From Lewinellaceae bacterium (lineage in GTDB: Bacteria; Bacteroidota; Bacteroidia; Chitinophagales; Saprospiraceae), in contig JADJSY010000006.1 of NCBI GenBank assembly GCA_016711435.1, forward strand, positions 118,526 through 182,525: a stretch of 64,000 nucleotides of DNA. Direction: 5' to 3'. The notes beneath the pieces are model-generated. The model was not told where the DNA came from. It ran no database searches and saw only the letters and a list, made by a program, of their open reading frames with translations. Each line of letters starts with the position of its first letter. The stretch's first letter is position 1. Below, one piece after another: positions 43,653 through 54,258 of this stretch. The translations under genes were made by a program, and so were the position numbers.

Positions 43653-43679
43653 CTCCCTCACAATCAAACATTATCAGCC

Positions 43680-44162
43680 ATGAGCGACCATAACGGAGAT
43701 ATCAAAAAAATGATGATTATCCTTTCCAAAGCAACGCTTGAAAATGTATATGCAGCGTTTGTACTTGCCAACGGCGCAAGGATGGAAGGAATTGAAGCAG
43801 AGATGTTCTTTACTTTTTTTGGCCTGGAAGCCATTCACAAAAAGAAACTGGAACACCTGCACATTGCAACGGTTGGCAACCCTGCTATGCACATGCCAAC
43901 GCTGCTCGGCGGCCTGCCAGGCATGGAAGCACTCGCCACCCACATGATGAAAAAGGAAATGGAGCGCATCGATATGCCGGATGTGCATGAATTCCTCGAT
44001 ATTCTGAAAGCCTCCGGCGTGAAACTCTGGGCCTGCAAATTAGCCATGGACATGTTTCACTATACAAAAGAAGACCTGTACGACGACGTAGACGGCGTAA
44101 TTACAGTTGGCGATTTTTACAAACAAGGAAGCGGCGTGGGCACACACATGTTGTTCATTTAA
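43680..44162 (+). CDS. DsrE/DsrF/DrsH-like sulfur-relay protein
   Basis: A 160-residue DsrE-family protein. The beginning MMIILSKATLENVYAAFVLA and the helix with HMMKKEMERIDMPDV are typical of the DrsH-like group, and the conserved cysteine is in KLWACKLAMDMF (about 120). These proteins hold persulfide sulfur and exchange it with TusA or DsrC/TusE partners. Position directly after TusE supports that. No TusA, TusBCD, DsrAB or sHdr genes are in the window. Confidence 0.88.
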   Translation: MSDHNGDIKKMMIILSKATLENVYAAFVLANGARMEGIEAEMFFTFFGLEAIHKKKLEHLHIATVGNPAMHMPTLLGGLPGMEALATHMMKKEMERIDMPDVHEFLDILKASGVKLWACKLAMDMFHYTKEDLYDDVDGVITVGDFYKQGSGVGTHMLFI

Positions 44163-44216
44163 TTCGATCCCCTTTCCATTCTTGTGATTTTTTACCTGAA
44201 ACAGGGGTTTATCATG

Positions 44217-45735
44217 CTACGTTTTGGCGTTGAGTAATTCCCAAAGCGTTTCATAGGGGATGACCTCGATTGCCCAGGTTTGGCCGGCCATGTCAGGGGT
44301 GAGGTTTTTTAACGTTTCCAGTTCTTTTTTGATTTTTTTCTCCGCAGCGGCAGTAGCATAGTCTTTTTTGAGAAAAGGCGATCAGCATTTTTAAAAAACT
44401 GTCGCTGCGGCGATTCATATCATTAGCAAGCCAACGTTGCCGGTATTTTTCCAGGGCTTCTATGGAAATATCTTTTGCTCATCAAAGGTTTTTTTCGACA
44501 GATGAAAAAGTATGGACAAAAATACCAGTGGGATATTCATGCCTTCCTTATCTTTTGTTAATACTTCTATTTCATTAAAAATTTGCCATATCTAAATGCG
44601 CCTACGACTGATTCGACTTTGGTTGTATCAAGTGCGCCTATTTTTGCCAGGAGATGGAGATAACCACCCAAAAGCAGCCAATTGTCATGGTGGCTGCCAT
44701 CTAATAATGAGAAACTGGGAGATTGTATAACTTTGTTATATACTTCAAGAGCTTCCTCATATCTACCAGAATAAGTACAGTTATAAAAATAAACTTCATA
44801 AATACGAAACCATCCGAATTCGCCTTCCTCTAGGATACCTAAACAATAATCAAGTAATTCCTTAATCTTGGTGCTATCAACTATCCTCAATTGGGTATAA
44901 AAAGCCAGGTTTTGAGCCTTTAAACTAACCAAAATGCTACGGTTCGTATTTTTTCTTATGTTAAAATACTCAACGCTTTGTCGCATAGATGTAAGGCATT
45001 TACGATATCGTTTATGGAAGAAAATTTAATAATGCCAATAGTGTAAGTATAATAATAAAAAGCAGAAGTATCGACTATTTCAGTCAATGGGAAGAGTTCA
45101 TCAATAATATTTTGTAGCCAGTTGATGAATCTCTTGATTGGGAGAACGTTTGTAAGATAATAACTTACTAAAGTTTCATGATAATCAAAAGCCAGCATAT
45201 CATATCTATGTTTTTCTTCATATTTTCGATGTAAACTTGTATAATAATGATTTTTTTCATGGTCGCCACCAGATCGTGCAAACTCGGTTCTTAACATTCT
45301 AGACACATCGGCAGCCAAATCTGTAAATTCATATTTGACCGCCTGTTCCAGAACTAATTGTAACAGATAAACTGCAGATTTTCTGGCATTCCTTGTCACA
45401 AATACAACTGCTGCTGCAAAATCCCTGTATGCTGTAAAATATGCCTTAAACCTATCATTAAAGGCTGGTTGGTTCACATCCACAAAAAAGGCCATGTTAA
45501 CCAATTGATGTACCAGTTTGTTTTTGAGTTTTAAGTAGCTTGGGTTTTTCGTATCGTAGGTTTTAAAAAAATGCCTGACAAGCTCTTTTTCAGATTTAAA
45601 CTTGTCTGAAATGATCGCTTCATAGAATAATTCTACCCGGTTTTGATCTTTACCCGGGTTGCCCAGCACTTCAATATTTTTGATTTTATTCCGGGTAATT
45701 GTTTTGGCTAAATCTTTTAGTGCTTCAAATTCCAT
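44217..45735 (-). pseudogene. Decayed tandem copy of the 505-residue helical protein
   Basis: Compared with its intact neighbour (45784-47301) the DNA is about 85-90 percent alike by eye over its whole length but carries at least three frameshifts: near 44950-44968 (one base lost after the ttttt run), at 44577-44581 (five A's against six) and near 44370-44378 (one base gained). Fragments LCDKALSIL, NTNRSILVSLKAQNLAFYTQ and GAFRYGKF show the broken pieces. The original stop at 44217-44219 is still in place. It begins 48 bases downstream of the end of the intact copy. Two reading frames of 259 and 139 residues remain and could still be made as fragments. Confidence 0.85.
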
Positions 45736-45783
45736 AGCGTGTAAATTTGATTATGAGATAGGGTATGCAAATAAGCGAATGGG

Positions 45784-47301
45784 TTACATTTTGGCGTTTA
45801 GTAATTCCCAAAGGGTTTCATAGGGCACAACCTCAACTGCCCAAGTCTGGCCGGCAACATCCGGTGTCTCACTTTTCAAAACTTCCAGTTCTTTGCTGAT
45901 TTTTTTCTCGGCAGCAGTTGTTGCAAATTCTTTTTTGGCAAAAGCGATCAGCATTTTTAAAAAACTGTCGCTGCGGCGGTTCATATCATTGGCAAGCCAG
46001 CGTTGCCGGTATTTTTCCAGTGCATCCACAGATATGTCATTTTGTTCATCAAAAGTTTTTTGCGACAGATGAAAAAGAATGGACAAAAATACCAGGGGAA
46101 TATTCATACCTTCCTTATCTTTTGTTAACACCTCTATTTCATTAAAAAATTTGCCATATCTAAATGCACCTACGACTGATTCGACTTTGGTTGTATCAAG
46201 TGCGCCTAGTTTTGCCAGTAGATGGAGATAACCACCCAAAAGCAGCCAATTGTCATGGTGGCTGCCATCCATTAAAGCAAAACTGGATGATTGTGTAACT
46301 TTGCCGTAAACTTCTAGAGCTTCCTCATATCTGCCAGAATAAGTACAGTTGTAAAAATAAACTTCATAAATACGAAACCATCCGAATTCACCGTCCTCTA
46401 AGATATTTAAACAATAATCGAGCAACTCCTTAACTTTAGTGCTGTCTACTAATCTCAATTGGGTATAAAAAGCTATCTTTTGGATTTTTAAACTAATTAG
46501 TGTGCCACGGTTTGTATTTTTTCTAGGCTCTAAAATACTCAACGCTTGGTCGCATAGTTGTAAAGCATTTGCGATATCGTTTATAGAAGAAAATTTAATA
46601 ATGCCGATAGTATAAGTATAGTTATAAAAAGCAGAAGTGTCAACTTTTTCAGCCAATGGGTAAAGCTCATTATAATAGTCGGAAGCCAGTTGATGAATCT
46701 CCTGATTGGGGGAACGTTTAGTAAGATAATAACTTACCAAAGTTTCATGATAATCCAGTGCCAGCATATCATATCTGCGTTTTTCTTCATATTTTCGATG
46801 TAACCCTGTATAATATTGATTTTTTTCGTGGTCGCCACCAGATCGTGCAAACTCGCGCCTGAGCATTCTGGACACATCGGCAGCCAAATCTGTAAATTCA
46901 TATTTGACTGCCTGTTCCAGAACCAATTGCAACAGATAAACTCCGGATTTTCTGGCATTTCTTGTCATAAATACAACCGCTGCTGCAAAATCCCTGTATG
47001 CTGTGAAATATGCCTTTGCCCGATCATTGAAGGCCGGTTGGTTCACATCCACAAAAAAGGCGGTGTTGACCAACTGTCGAACCAACTTGTTTTTGAGTTT
47101 CCGGTAATTGGGGTCTTTGGCATCGCTTTTAAAAAAGTGCCGGGCAATATCCTCTTCCGATTTGAACTTGCCTGCACTGATGCCGTCGTACATCAGTTCT
47201 ACCCTGCTTTTTTCTTCCCCGGGGTTGCCCAATACCTCTATATTTTTAATTTTATTGCGTGTAATGGTTTGTACCAGATCTTTTAGCACATCAAAATCCA
47301 T
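45784..47301 (-). CDS. Helical-repeat protein of unknown function, 505 residues
   Basis: A 505-residue soluble protein, mostly predicted helix, with no signal peptide. Opening FDVLKDLVQTITRNKIKNIE and repeated patterns such as ALQLCDQALSILE and YSGRYEEALEVYGKV suggest TPR-like helical pairs over about residues 130-400. No enzyme motif is visible and I do not recognise the family. DNA is AT-rich compared with the housekeeping neighbours. It was duplicated in tandem: the downstream copy (44217-45735) has decayed. Confidence 0.75.
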   Translation of the reverse strand: MDFDVLKDLVQTITRNKIKNIEVLGNPGEEKSRVELMYDGISAGKFKSEEDIARHFFKSDAKDPNYRKLKNKLVRQLVNTAFFVDVNQPAFNDRAKAYFTAYRDFAAAVVFMTRNARKSGVYLLQLVLEQAVKYEFTDLAADVSRMLRREFARSGGDHEKNQYYTGLHRKYEEKRRYDMLALDYHETLVSYYLTKRSPNQEIHQLASDYYNELYPLAEKVDTSAFYNYTYTIGIIKFSSINDIANALQLCDQALSILEPRKNTNRGTLISLKIQKIAFYTQLRLVDSTKVKELLDYCLNILEDGEFGWFRIYEVYFYNCTYSGRYEEALEVYGKVTQSSSFALMDGSHHDNWLLLGGYLHLLAKLGALDTTKVESVVGAFRYGKFFNEIEVLTKDKEGMNIPLVFLSILFHLSQKTFDEQNDISVDALEKYRQRWLANDMNRRSDSFLKMLIAFAKKEFATTAAEKKISKELEVLKSETPDVAGQTWAVEVVPYETLWELLNAKM

Positions 47302-47345
47302 AGTGTATTTTTTTGATAATCAACCGGTTAAGGTAAAAAAAGGCA

Positions 47346-47600
47346 AATCTGGCCGGATTGAAACAAGGGAAAATGTCCTTGTTTGAGGGTTTCGACTGTT
47401 AGCATATTTGCAGAGAAAATATTTCACCAGCAATCCAGACGCCTTTGGTTTCATCAGCACAAAGTTAGCAAAAAATCGCTGCCGCTGAAGGAACAGTAAA
47501 AACAAGCACTCGAAGAATGTAAAACAATCATAATCAATTTTTTAAACGCAAAAATAAATCAAAATACGTAGCGTTTATGCTCAATCTGGCCGGATTGAAA
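47346..47600. repeat. Two copies of an 18-base near-palindromic word
   Basis: aatctggccggattgaaa occurs at 47346-47363 and again at 47583-47600, each followed after about 15 bases by tgtcctt. The core aatctggccggatt is almost a palindrome. With the region upstream of the 505-residue gene between them, they could be operators or remains of a small element. Confidence 0.5.
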
Positions 47601-47686
47601 TGGAGAACTTTGTCCTTTTTTGAAGGGCAGGCGCGCCGGACTTTTGTGTCAAGATTTACTTCTAACACAAAATTAAACATTCGGTT

Positions 47687-47842
47687 ATGCCTATTATATT
47701 CCTCCTTTTCAGCCTGTTTTTCTCTTCCGAATCGACCTTCACTTCAAAAAGTGTTCATGGAAGCACCAAAGAAACAACAAAAAAAATAGATACTCCAACA
47801 GATGGACGGGAATACATTATCATGGAAGATACAACGCCTTAA
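47687..47842 (+). CDS. Possible small exported peptide
   Basis: A 51-codon ORF from ATG 47687 to TAA 47840-47842. It starts with the hydrophobic MPIIFLLFSLFFSS, like a signal peptide, followed by a polar tail rich in Ser, Thr and Lys (STKETTKKIDTPTDG). No homologue is known to me and no promoter is evident, so it may be chance. Confidence 0.3.
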   Translation: MPIIFLLFSLFFSSESTFTSKSVHGSTKETTKKIDTPTDGREYIIMEDTTP

Positions 47843-48159
47843 ATAATCAATTTCCCCAAAACTAAAAAACATTTTTTCAACAGGCCCCCGCCCGTTACCC
47901 GTGCATAATCTTTTTGATTAATAAAATAATTTGCTTCATTTATCCTCCATAGAGGTCTTCGATCAGCGAAGGCCAAAGCAAATCTTGGGCCACCTTCCTT
48001 CCTTGTTGACAGGGAAGGGAGGTTGGTCAAAATTTAATCCTTTTTTGCTTAACTTTTTTCGATTGTAATCGCGTCCAAGTATAGCAATCTTCCTTTTGCC
48101 CACAACACGCCTCATTGTTATGGGGGGTCATACCCAACCCTAATCTCCATTTATGTATA
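47843..48159. other. Gap upstream of valS without a supported gene
   Basis: Holds an imperfect hairpin at about 47990-48023 (ccaccttccttcc with gggaagggaggttgg) and T-rich DNA. No RNA gene is recognised; a 63-codon frame on the minus strand has no family signature. Confidence 0.45.
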
Positions 48160-48189
48160 CCGGAGTGCATCACTGCACTCCGGTTTTTT
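48160..48189 (+). terminator. Intrinsic terminator upstream of valS
   Basis: Stem 48160-48169/48174-48183 (ccggagtgca with tgcactccgg), a four-base loop and six T's. It lies before the valS -7 box, so it ends an upstream transcript. I find no leader peptide with valine codons, so an attenuator is unlikely. Confidence 0.75.
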
Positions 48190-48210
48190 CTTTTTCAGGA
48201 TAGTCGGTGC

Positions 48211-48218
48211 TACCTTTG
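48211..48218 (+). promoter_or_regulatory. -7 box of valS
   Basis: TACCTTTG matches TAnnTTTG and would start transcription about 50 bases before the ATG at 48274. The -33 element is not a clear TTG (the DNA there is T-rich). Confidence 0.45.
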
Positions 48219-48273
48219 CCAGCCATTTTGGTTTTATCACTCAAACAACACAATAGATTGCTGCTGACTGCAC

Positions 48274-50946
48274 ATGGAACTATCAACCCGCTACTCGCCT
48301 GCTGATACCGAAGACCGCTGGTATGCCCACTGGGAAAACCGGGGCTATTTCCGCTCGATACCCGACGAAAGAGAGCCTTTTACGATTGTGATTCCCCCGC
48401 CAAATGTGACCGGTGTGCTGCACATGGGGCACATGCTGAACAATACCATCCAGGATATTCTGATCCGAAAAGCCAGGCTCGATGGCAAAAACGCCTGCTG
48501 GGTGCCCGGCACGGATCACGCCAGTATCGCCACCGAGGCAAAAGTGGTACACTGGCTCCGGGAAGAAAAAAAACTGCGCAAAGCGGACATGACCCGCGAG
48601 CAGTTCATGGAATACGCTTACCAATGGAAGGATAAATACGGAGGCATTATCCTGAATCAACTGCGCAGGATCGGCGCCTCCTGCGATTGGGAACGCACGG
48701 CATTTACCATGGATCCTCAATATTATGCGGATTGTGTCCGCGTATTTGTCGACCTGTACCAAAAAAACAAACTGTACCGCGGACAACGCATGGTCAACTG
48801 GGACCCGGAGGCGAAAACGGTTTTGTCCAATGAAGAGGTGCTGTACACAGAAGAGCAGTCGCAGTTTTACCATATTCATTATAAAAAGGAAAACGGCGCA
48901 GACGGTATCACCATCGCTACCCAGCGCCCGGAGACTATTTTTGCAGATGTAGCGATTGCCGTGCATCCGAAGGATCCGCGTTACAGCCAATTGGTCGGCC
49001 AAAAAGTATTGGTCCCCCTGATTGGCCGAGCTATTCCGGTCATTGCCGACGATTATGTAGATATTGAACTCGGTACGGGCGCTTTGAAAATTACCCCTGC
49101 GCACGATCCGAATGACTATGAAATCGGACAACGCCACCATCTGGAAATTATCGATATTATCACGGACGACGGCAGAATAAGCGAGCAGTGTACGTTTACA
49201 CCATTGGTTGGACTGGATCGCTTTGAAGCCCGCAAACGAATGAAAGTCTTGCTGGAGGAAAGTGATAACTTAGTCAAAATTGAAGATTACCAGACCAAAA
49301 TCGGTCGTTCGGAGCGCACACAATCCGTCGTTGAGCCAAAATTATCGCTGCAGTGGTTTGTCAAAATGGAAGACCTGGGCGCACCGGCTTTAAAAGCAGT
49401 CATAGAAGAGGAAATCAAATTTTATCCGCCCAATTTCCAGAACCTGTACCGCAACTGGATGGAAAACCTGCGCGACTGGTGTATTTCCCGGCAGTTGTGG
49501 TGGGGGCAACGCATTCCGGCCTGGTACCTGAAATCGGAAGGCCTAAGCCAGGAAACCCACGTTTTTGTAGCAACCTCAGCCTCAGAAGCCCTGGAAATAG
49601 CGCGGCAAAAAACAGGAAATCCCGATCTTGGCCCCGACGACCTGCGACAGGATGAAGACGTGCTCGACACCTGGGCTTCCTCCTGGCTCTGGCCTATCAG
49701 CGTATTCAACGGTTTTGAAAAACCGGATGGCGAAATCAACTACTACTACCCTACCAATGTGCTGGTTACGGGTTGGGATATTATCTTTTTCTGGGTGGCC
49801 CGCATGATTATGGCCGGCTATGAATACAAAGGTGAAAAACCCTTTCAGGCAGTGTATTTCACCGGTATGGTGCGCGATAAACAACGGCGCAAAATGTCCA
49901 AGTCGCTGGGCAACTCCCCGGATGCCCTGCAACTGCTCGACGATTTTGGCGCCGATGGCGTGCGTTATGGCCTGATGTCGAGCGCCGCCGCCGGCGGAGA
50001 TATTTTATTTGATGAAAAACTGTGTGAAAACGGACGCAATTTTAGCAACAAACTCTGGAACGCCCTGCGCCTTGTGAAAGGGTGGCAGATAACAGAAACG
50101 CCTGAGAACGAGGATATTAAGCGAAAAAACGCGCTGGCGCTGCATTGGCTACAAGAGAAATTCAAACAGGTGCTGATCGAAGGAGAAAGCGATTTTAAAC
50201 AATTCCGCCTGAGTGAAGCATTGTTGAGTCTGTATAGTTTTATCTGGGATGACTTCTGCTCCTGGTTTTTGGAAATGATCAAACCCGGCTATGAACAGCC
50301 GATTGACCGCGCTACATACGAGGCTACCCTGGATATTTTTTCACAAATGATGGTGGCGCTGCATCCGTTTATGCCATTTATTACGGAAGAAATATGGCAC
50401 CAGCTCCGCTCACGGCCAGACGGAGACGATTGTTGTATACAATCTTATCCCAAAGCATCGACCGCCGATCAGGCGCTGATTGTGCAGGTGGAAACAGCCA
50501 AGGATGTAATTGGGAAAATCCGGGAAATCCGAAACCAGAATCAGATCAAGCCCCGGGACCCGCTGGTCGTAATCGGTCAATCAGGGCCTGTAGCTGAAGC
50601 CCTGTTTGCCAGAAGTGGTCTGCCGGAAATGGTTATCAAATTAGCCAATCTAAGTGAACTGACTTTTTCGGAAACGGAGCCGGACAATGCCAAATCTTTT
50701 ATTTCCGGTACGGAAAAATACTATGTGGTATTGAGCCAGGAGATCGACGTGGAGGCTGAAATCCAGAAAACCACTACAGAATTGGCGTATCAACAAGGCT
50801 TTGCCCAATCAGTTCTGGTAAAATTGTCCAATGAGCGTTTCGTCAACGGCGCTCCCCCACAAGTCATTGAAAATGAACGAAAAAAATTAGCAGATGCGCA
50901 AACCCGCATCGCTATTCTGGAGGAAAGTCTGGCGAGGTTTAAGTGA
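48274..50946 (+). CDS. valS: Valyl-tRNA synthetase
   Basis: An 890-residue class I aminoacyl-tRNA synthetase that charges tRNA-Val. HIGH motif in PPNVTGVLHMGHML (about 46-59) and KMSKS motif in RRKMSKSLGNSPD (about 545). Between them are WVPGTDHASIATE and the CP1 editing domain with TQRPETIFADVAIAVHP (about 217-233). The anticodon-binding domain includes LWNALRLVKGWQ and FMPFITEEIWHQLR (about 697), and the last 70 residues form the C-terminal coiled coil (YQQGFAQSVLVKLSNERFV). Normal length for the family. Confidence 0.97.
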   Translation: MELSTRYSPADTEDRWYAHWENRGYFRSIPDEREPFTIVIPPPNVTGVLHMGHMLNNTIQDILIRKARLDGKNACWVPGTDHASIATEAKVVHWLREEKKLRKADMTREQFMEYAYQWKDKYGGIILNQLRRIGASCDWERTAFTMDPQYYADCVRVFVDLYQKNKLYRGQRMVNWDPEAKTVLSNEEVLYTEEQSQFYHIHYKKENGADGITIATQRPETIFADVAIAVHPKDPRYSQLVGQKVLVPLIGRAIPVIADDYVDIELGTGALKITPAHDPNDYEIGQRHHLEIIDIITDDGRISEQCTFTPLVGLDRFEARKRMKVLLEESDNLVKIEDYQTKIGRSERTQSVVEPKLSLQWFVKMEDLGAPALKAVIEEEIKFYPPNFQNLYRNWMENLRDWCISRQLWWGQRIPAWYLKSEGLSQETHVFVATSASEALEIARQKTGNPDLGPDDLRQDEDVLDTWASSWLWPISVFNGFEKPDGEINYYYPTNVLVTGWDIIFFWVARMIMAGYEYKGEKPFQAVYFTGMVRDKQRRKMSKSLGNSPDALQLLDDFGADGVRYGLMSSAAAGGDILFDEKLCENGRNFSNKLWNALRLVKGWQITETPENEDIKRKNALALHWLQEKFKQVLIEGESDFKQFRLSEALLSLYSFIWDDFCSWFLEMIKPGYEQPIDRATYEATLDIFSQMMVALHPFMPFITEEIWHQLRSRPDGDDCCIQSYPKASTADQALIVQVETAKDVIGKIREIRNQNQIKPRDPLVVIGQSGPVAEALFARSGLPEMVIKLANLSELTFSETEPDNAKSFISGTEKYYVVLSQEIDVEAEIQKTTTELAYQQGFAQSVLVKLSNERFVNGAPPQVIENERKKLADAQTRIAILEESLARFK

Positions 50947-50971
50947 GAAGTGAGAAGTGAGAAGTGAGCGG
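50942..50971. repeat. Tandem GTGAGAA words between valS and hbd
   Basis: Three to four copies of gtgagaa in a row (gtgagaagtgagaagtgaga). Unlike most other gaps in this window there is no complementary arm. Confidence 0.75.
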
Positions 50972-51859
<888 letters not shown>

Positions 51860-51951
51860 ATATTTCAATTCTTTTTTTAAGTAGGTGTGCAAAATCTTCC
51901 GCAACTCATTGATTTACATTGCCTTTTGCATCTTGCCATTTTGCTGTTTAT

Positions 51952-52773
51952 TTATTCCTTCCGCCAGGAAATCATTGCTGCCGGCGTTATTCCCAGGCTC
52001 GGGTGCCATTCCGAACCAACGTCTAAAGCAAGGCCATTTTTAAGCCGCAAACCGGCCCCGAATCCTGCACGTGCCACGGTGCCGGTACGCATACCGGCTC
52101 GTACAGCCAGCAGACTAATGGGACGATATTCGAACCCGGCCTTTATTTGCGCAGGTCGTTCGAGGTCTTTTTCCGTTTCAAAAGTGAATAAAAACAAGTC
52201 GGAAGGTTTCCAGACACCGCCGACCCGGAAAAGCGAAATGGGAATATCATCACCAATTTTTTGCTGAAACGGGTTTTGCAATTTCGCGCCCAGCCACACT
52301 TTGGGCAAGGCCTGCGCCAGGATGCTTACACTAAACGTTGCTGCCGTCACAGAACCATATTCCTGGGCCGATACCCGCAGCACATCCGCCGAGCCGCCGA
52401 GGAAGATATTTTCACCCAGCCGCCGCCCATAGGCCAAGCGAAAGCGTTGTTCTGCATACGCGGAAGTAGCGGAATGCATCACATCCAGGCCCAGGCCGCT
52501 GCCTTTACTCAAGCCGATAACACCCTGAATTTGAGCCGTTTGCCAGCCTGAAAGTCCGTAAGGAATAGCAGATCCCGCCCAAACGCCGGGCGAACCGGAT
52601 GATGTCAGCATACCTGCCTGAGCGTCGTTGTTCAGACCTGTAGAAAGTCCCGGCAAAGCAATTCCGGCCCCGCCCATCGCCATCACGGCGGCGTTGTCAA
52701 ACGGGCGCATAAATACCTGCGAATGGCCGGTGAGCGCCAGAAGAGAGCAGCAGAGGAGTAAGGTTGAGCGCAT
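51952..52773 (-). CDS. Predicted outer-membrane protein, PorV/PorQ-like
   Basis: A 273-residue exported protein with signal STLLLCCSLLALTGHSQ. Mature part starts FMRPFDNAAVMAMGGAGIALPG and is rich in alternating Gly and aromatic residues (FRLAYGRRLGENIFLGGSAD, RAGMRTGTVARAGFGAGLRL), as in beta-barrels of the FadL/PorV kind. It lacks the clear family block of the protein at 54553-55647. Start at ATG 52773; upstream codons belong to a hairpin. Confidence 0.7.
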   Translation of the reverse strand: MRSTLLLCCSLLALTGHSQVFMRPFDNAAVMAMGGAGIALPGLSTGLNNDAQAGMLTSSGSPGVWAGSAIPYGLSGWQTAQIQGVIGLSKGSGLGLDVMHSATSAYAEQRFRLAYGRRLGENIFLGGSADVLRVSAQEYGSVTAATFSVSILAQALPKVWLGAKLQNPFQQKIGDDIPISLFRVGGVWKPSDLFLFTFETEKDLERPAQIKAGFEYRPISLLAVRAGMRTGTVARAGFGAGLRLKNGLALDVGSEWHPSLGITPAAMISWRKE

Positions 52774-52780
52774 TTTTTTT

Positions 52781-52961
52781 GTGTTTGGTGTTTCGTGTTT
52801 GGTGTTTGGGGGTGACAACTTTTGGCTTGAGTAATTGGCTTGGTCAAAAATAACCTATTGCTTGTTTGACATCTTGTGAATCGCGAAAACACTTTTAGTC
52901 AAGTTAATTACTCAAGCCAAAAGTTGTCACCCCCAAACACGAAACACCACACACTAAACAC
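52781..52961. repeat. Inverted repeat with GTGTTTGG words (IR12)
   Basis: Arms 52781-52836 and 52906-52961 pair: gtgtttcgtgtttggtgttt with its complement and, inside, gggggtgacaacttttggct plus tgagtaatt with an exact complement. Loop of 69 bases. It fills the gap between the GH1 gene and the barrel gene. Confidence 0.92.
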
Positions 52962-54126
52962 CATTATCCGCAACCACTTTTTCATAAAAAAGCCCCGCAT
53001 CCGTCATCGTCCGGTTCATGGTGTCAAAATCGACCCGCACCAGCCCGAAACGAAAAGTAGGCCCGAGGTGCCATTCAAAATTATCCCAGGTACTCCAGTG
53101 GATATAACCCCGCAAATCTACACCTTCTGCGATGCATTTGTGACAAACGCTCAGGTAATCGCGCAAGGCTTGAATGCGTTGTTGTTGATCGTCTGTGCAG
53201 ATACCATTTTCGGTAATAATAATAGGTTTGGCGTACTTTTTATGAAATCTTCGCAGCACCCAGCCCAATCCTTCGGGTCGATAGCCCCACATCCGGTCGT
53301 GCGGAATTCCACGTTTTTCCAATTTTTTCAGACCGGTAATCGCATCGACGGGCAGCGGATCAAAAATCATATAGGCGTAATAACTCAGACCCCAGAAATC
53401 GCAGCGTTGGAAGGGCGCGGCAGCCCTCGACATAAACCACCAGCGCACAAAAGCCGCCACTACCCTACCCGGCCAGTTGACGCCTTCAAAGTATCCTGTA
53501 TTGAGAGAAATACCGATGGGCGCAGCCGATTGTGCCCGAATCAGATCAAAAGCAAGATCATGCGCCCGTCCCATATTGTCTAATACGCGGTTGTCCGTAA
53601 AATACTGCCCTTTGCGATGCGGCGGGAAATTTCCCAGCATAAAGGCATTCATAGCGTACACATTCGGTTCGTTGAAGGTGTTCCAGTAGGCCGCGTACTC
53701 GCCGAAATGTGCGATGCATTGTTGTACATAATCCAGAAACAGGGGGATATTTTCAGCCCGCGTCCAGCCGCCTTTGGCCTCAAACCAGTTGGGATGGGCA
53801 AAATGATGCAGCACAAACATCAGTTTTGTGCCTTTTTCGCGCAATTGATCAAAAAAACGGCGGTATTCGGCCACAACTGCAGGATCGAAGCGGGCCAGCG
53901 GTTCAGGCTGCAAGCGGCACCAGTCTACCCCGCAGCGGTATATATTCCCCAGGCGAACAATATACCCTGCATCTTCTTCCCGCCGGAGTTCATGATCCGT
54001 GGTGCGTTCAAAGGTATATCCGTCCAAAGCCTGCAAACCGCGCCAGGGGTGTTGTGTAGCGGTTTCAACCTGCGCGGCGGCAGTGGAAGTACCCCAGATA
54101 AAATGATCGGGAAAAGAGATACGCAT
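52954..54126 (-). CDS. GH1 family beta-glucosidase
   Basis: A 390-residue family 1 glycoside hydrolase, cleaving beta-linked glucose or galactose from oligosaccharides. It begins SFPDHFIWGTSTAAAQVE, has the acid/base glutamate in WNTFNEPNVYAMNAF (about 161-175) and the nucleophile in KPIIITENGICTDD (about 316-329), and ends with the GYIHWSTWDNFEW loop. The protein is shorter than most members (usually about 440). Start at ATG 54126, where the conserved region begins; no signal peptide is seen, so it should act in the cytoplasm on imported sugars. Confidence 0.92.
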   Translation of the reverse strand: MRISFPDHFIWGTSTAAAQVETATQHPWRGLQALDGYTFERTTDHELRREEDAGYIVRLGNIYRCGVDWCRLQPEPLARFDPAVVAEYRRFFDQLREKGTKLMFVLHHFAHPNWFEAKGGWTRAENIPLFLDYVQQCIAHFGEYAAYWNTFNEPNVYAMNAFMLGNFPPHRKGQYFTDNRVLDNMGRAHDLAFDLIRAQSAAPIGISLNTGYFEGVNWPGRVVAAFVRWWFMSRAAAPFQRCDFWGLSYYAYMIFDPLPVDAITGLKKLEKRGIPHDRMWGYRPEGLGWVLRRFHKKYAKPIIITENGICTDDQQQRIQALRDYLSVCHKCIAEGVDLRGYIHWSTWDNFEWHLGPTFRFGLVRVDFDTMNRTMTDAGLFYEKVVADNGV

Positions 54127-54192
54127 GGGAACAGAGTGGCTAGTGGCCCGAAAAATAGGGCCTTCTGATAGTTTACCAACCTGATTTGCCGT

Positions 54193-54258
54193 AAATAAAA
54201 AAAGACCCGTAAAACGAGTCTTTAAAAAGCCCCTCACTGCGAGCCTGACGGGAGGGGC
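54193..54258 (-). terminator. Two consecutive minus-strand terminators
   Basis: Read on the minus strand: first gcccctc...gaggggc (54252-54258 with 54229-54235) followed by five T's, then aaagactcgt...acgggtcttt (54201-54223) followed by seven T's broken by one A. They lie between the PorV-like gene and GH1 and should stop transcription arriving from the right. Confidence 0.7.

Noticed and set aside
47577..47789. 70-residue ORF before valS
   Set aside because: Composition is unlike a protein (frameshifted view of the small signal-peptide ORF at 47687) and no family or promoter supports it.
48160..48189. valS attenuator or T-box
   Set aside because: No valine-rich leader peptide and no T-box sequence precede it, and the valS -7 box lies downstream of the hairpin.
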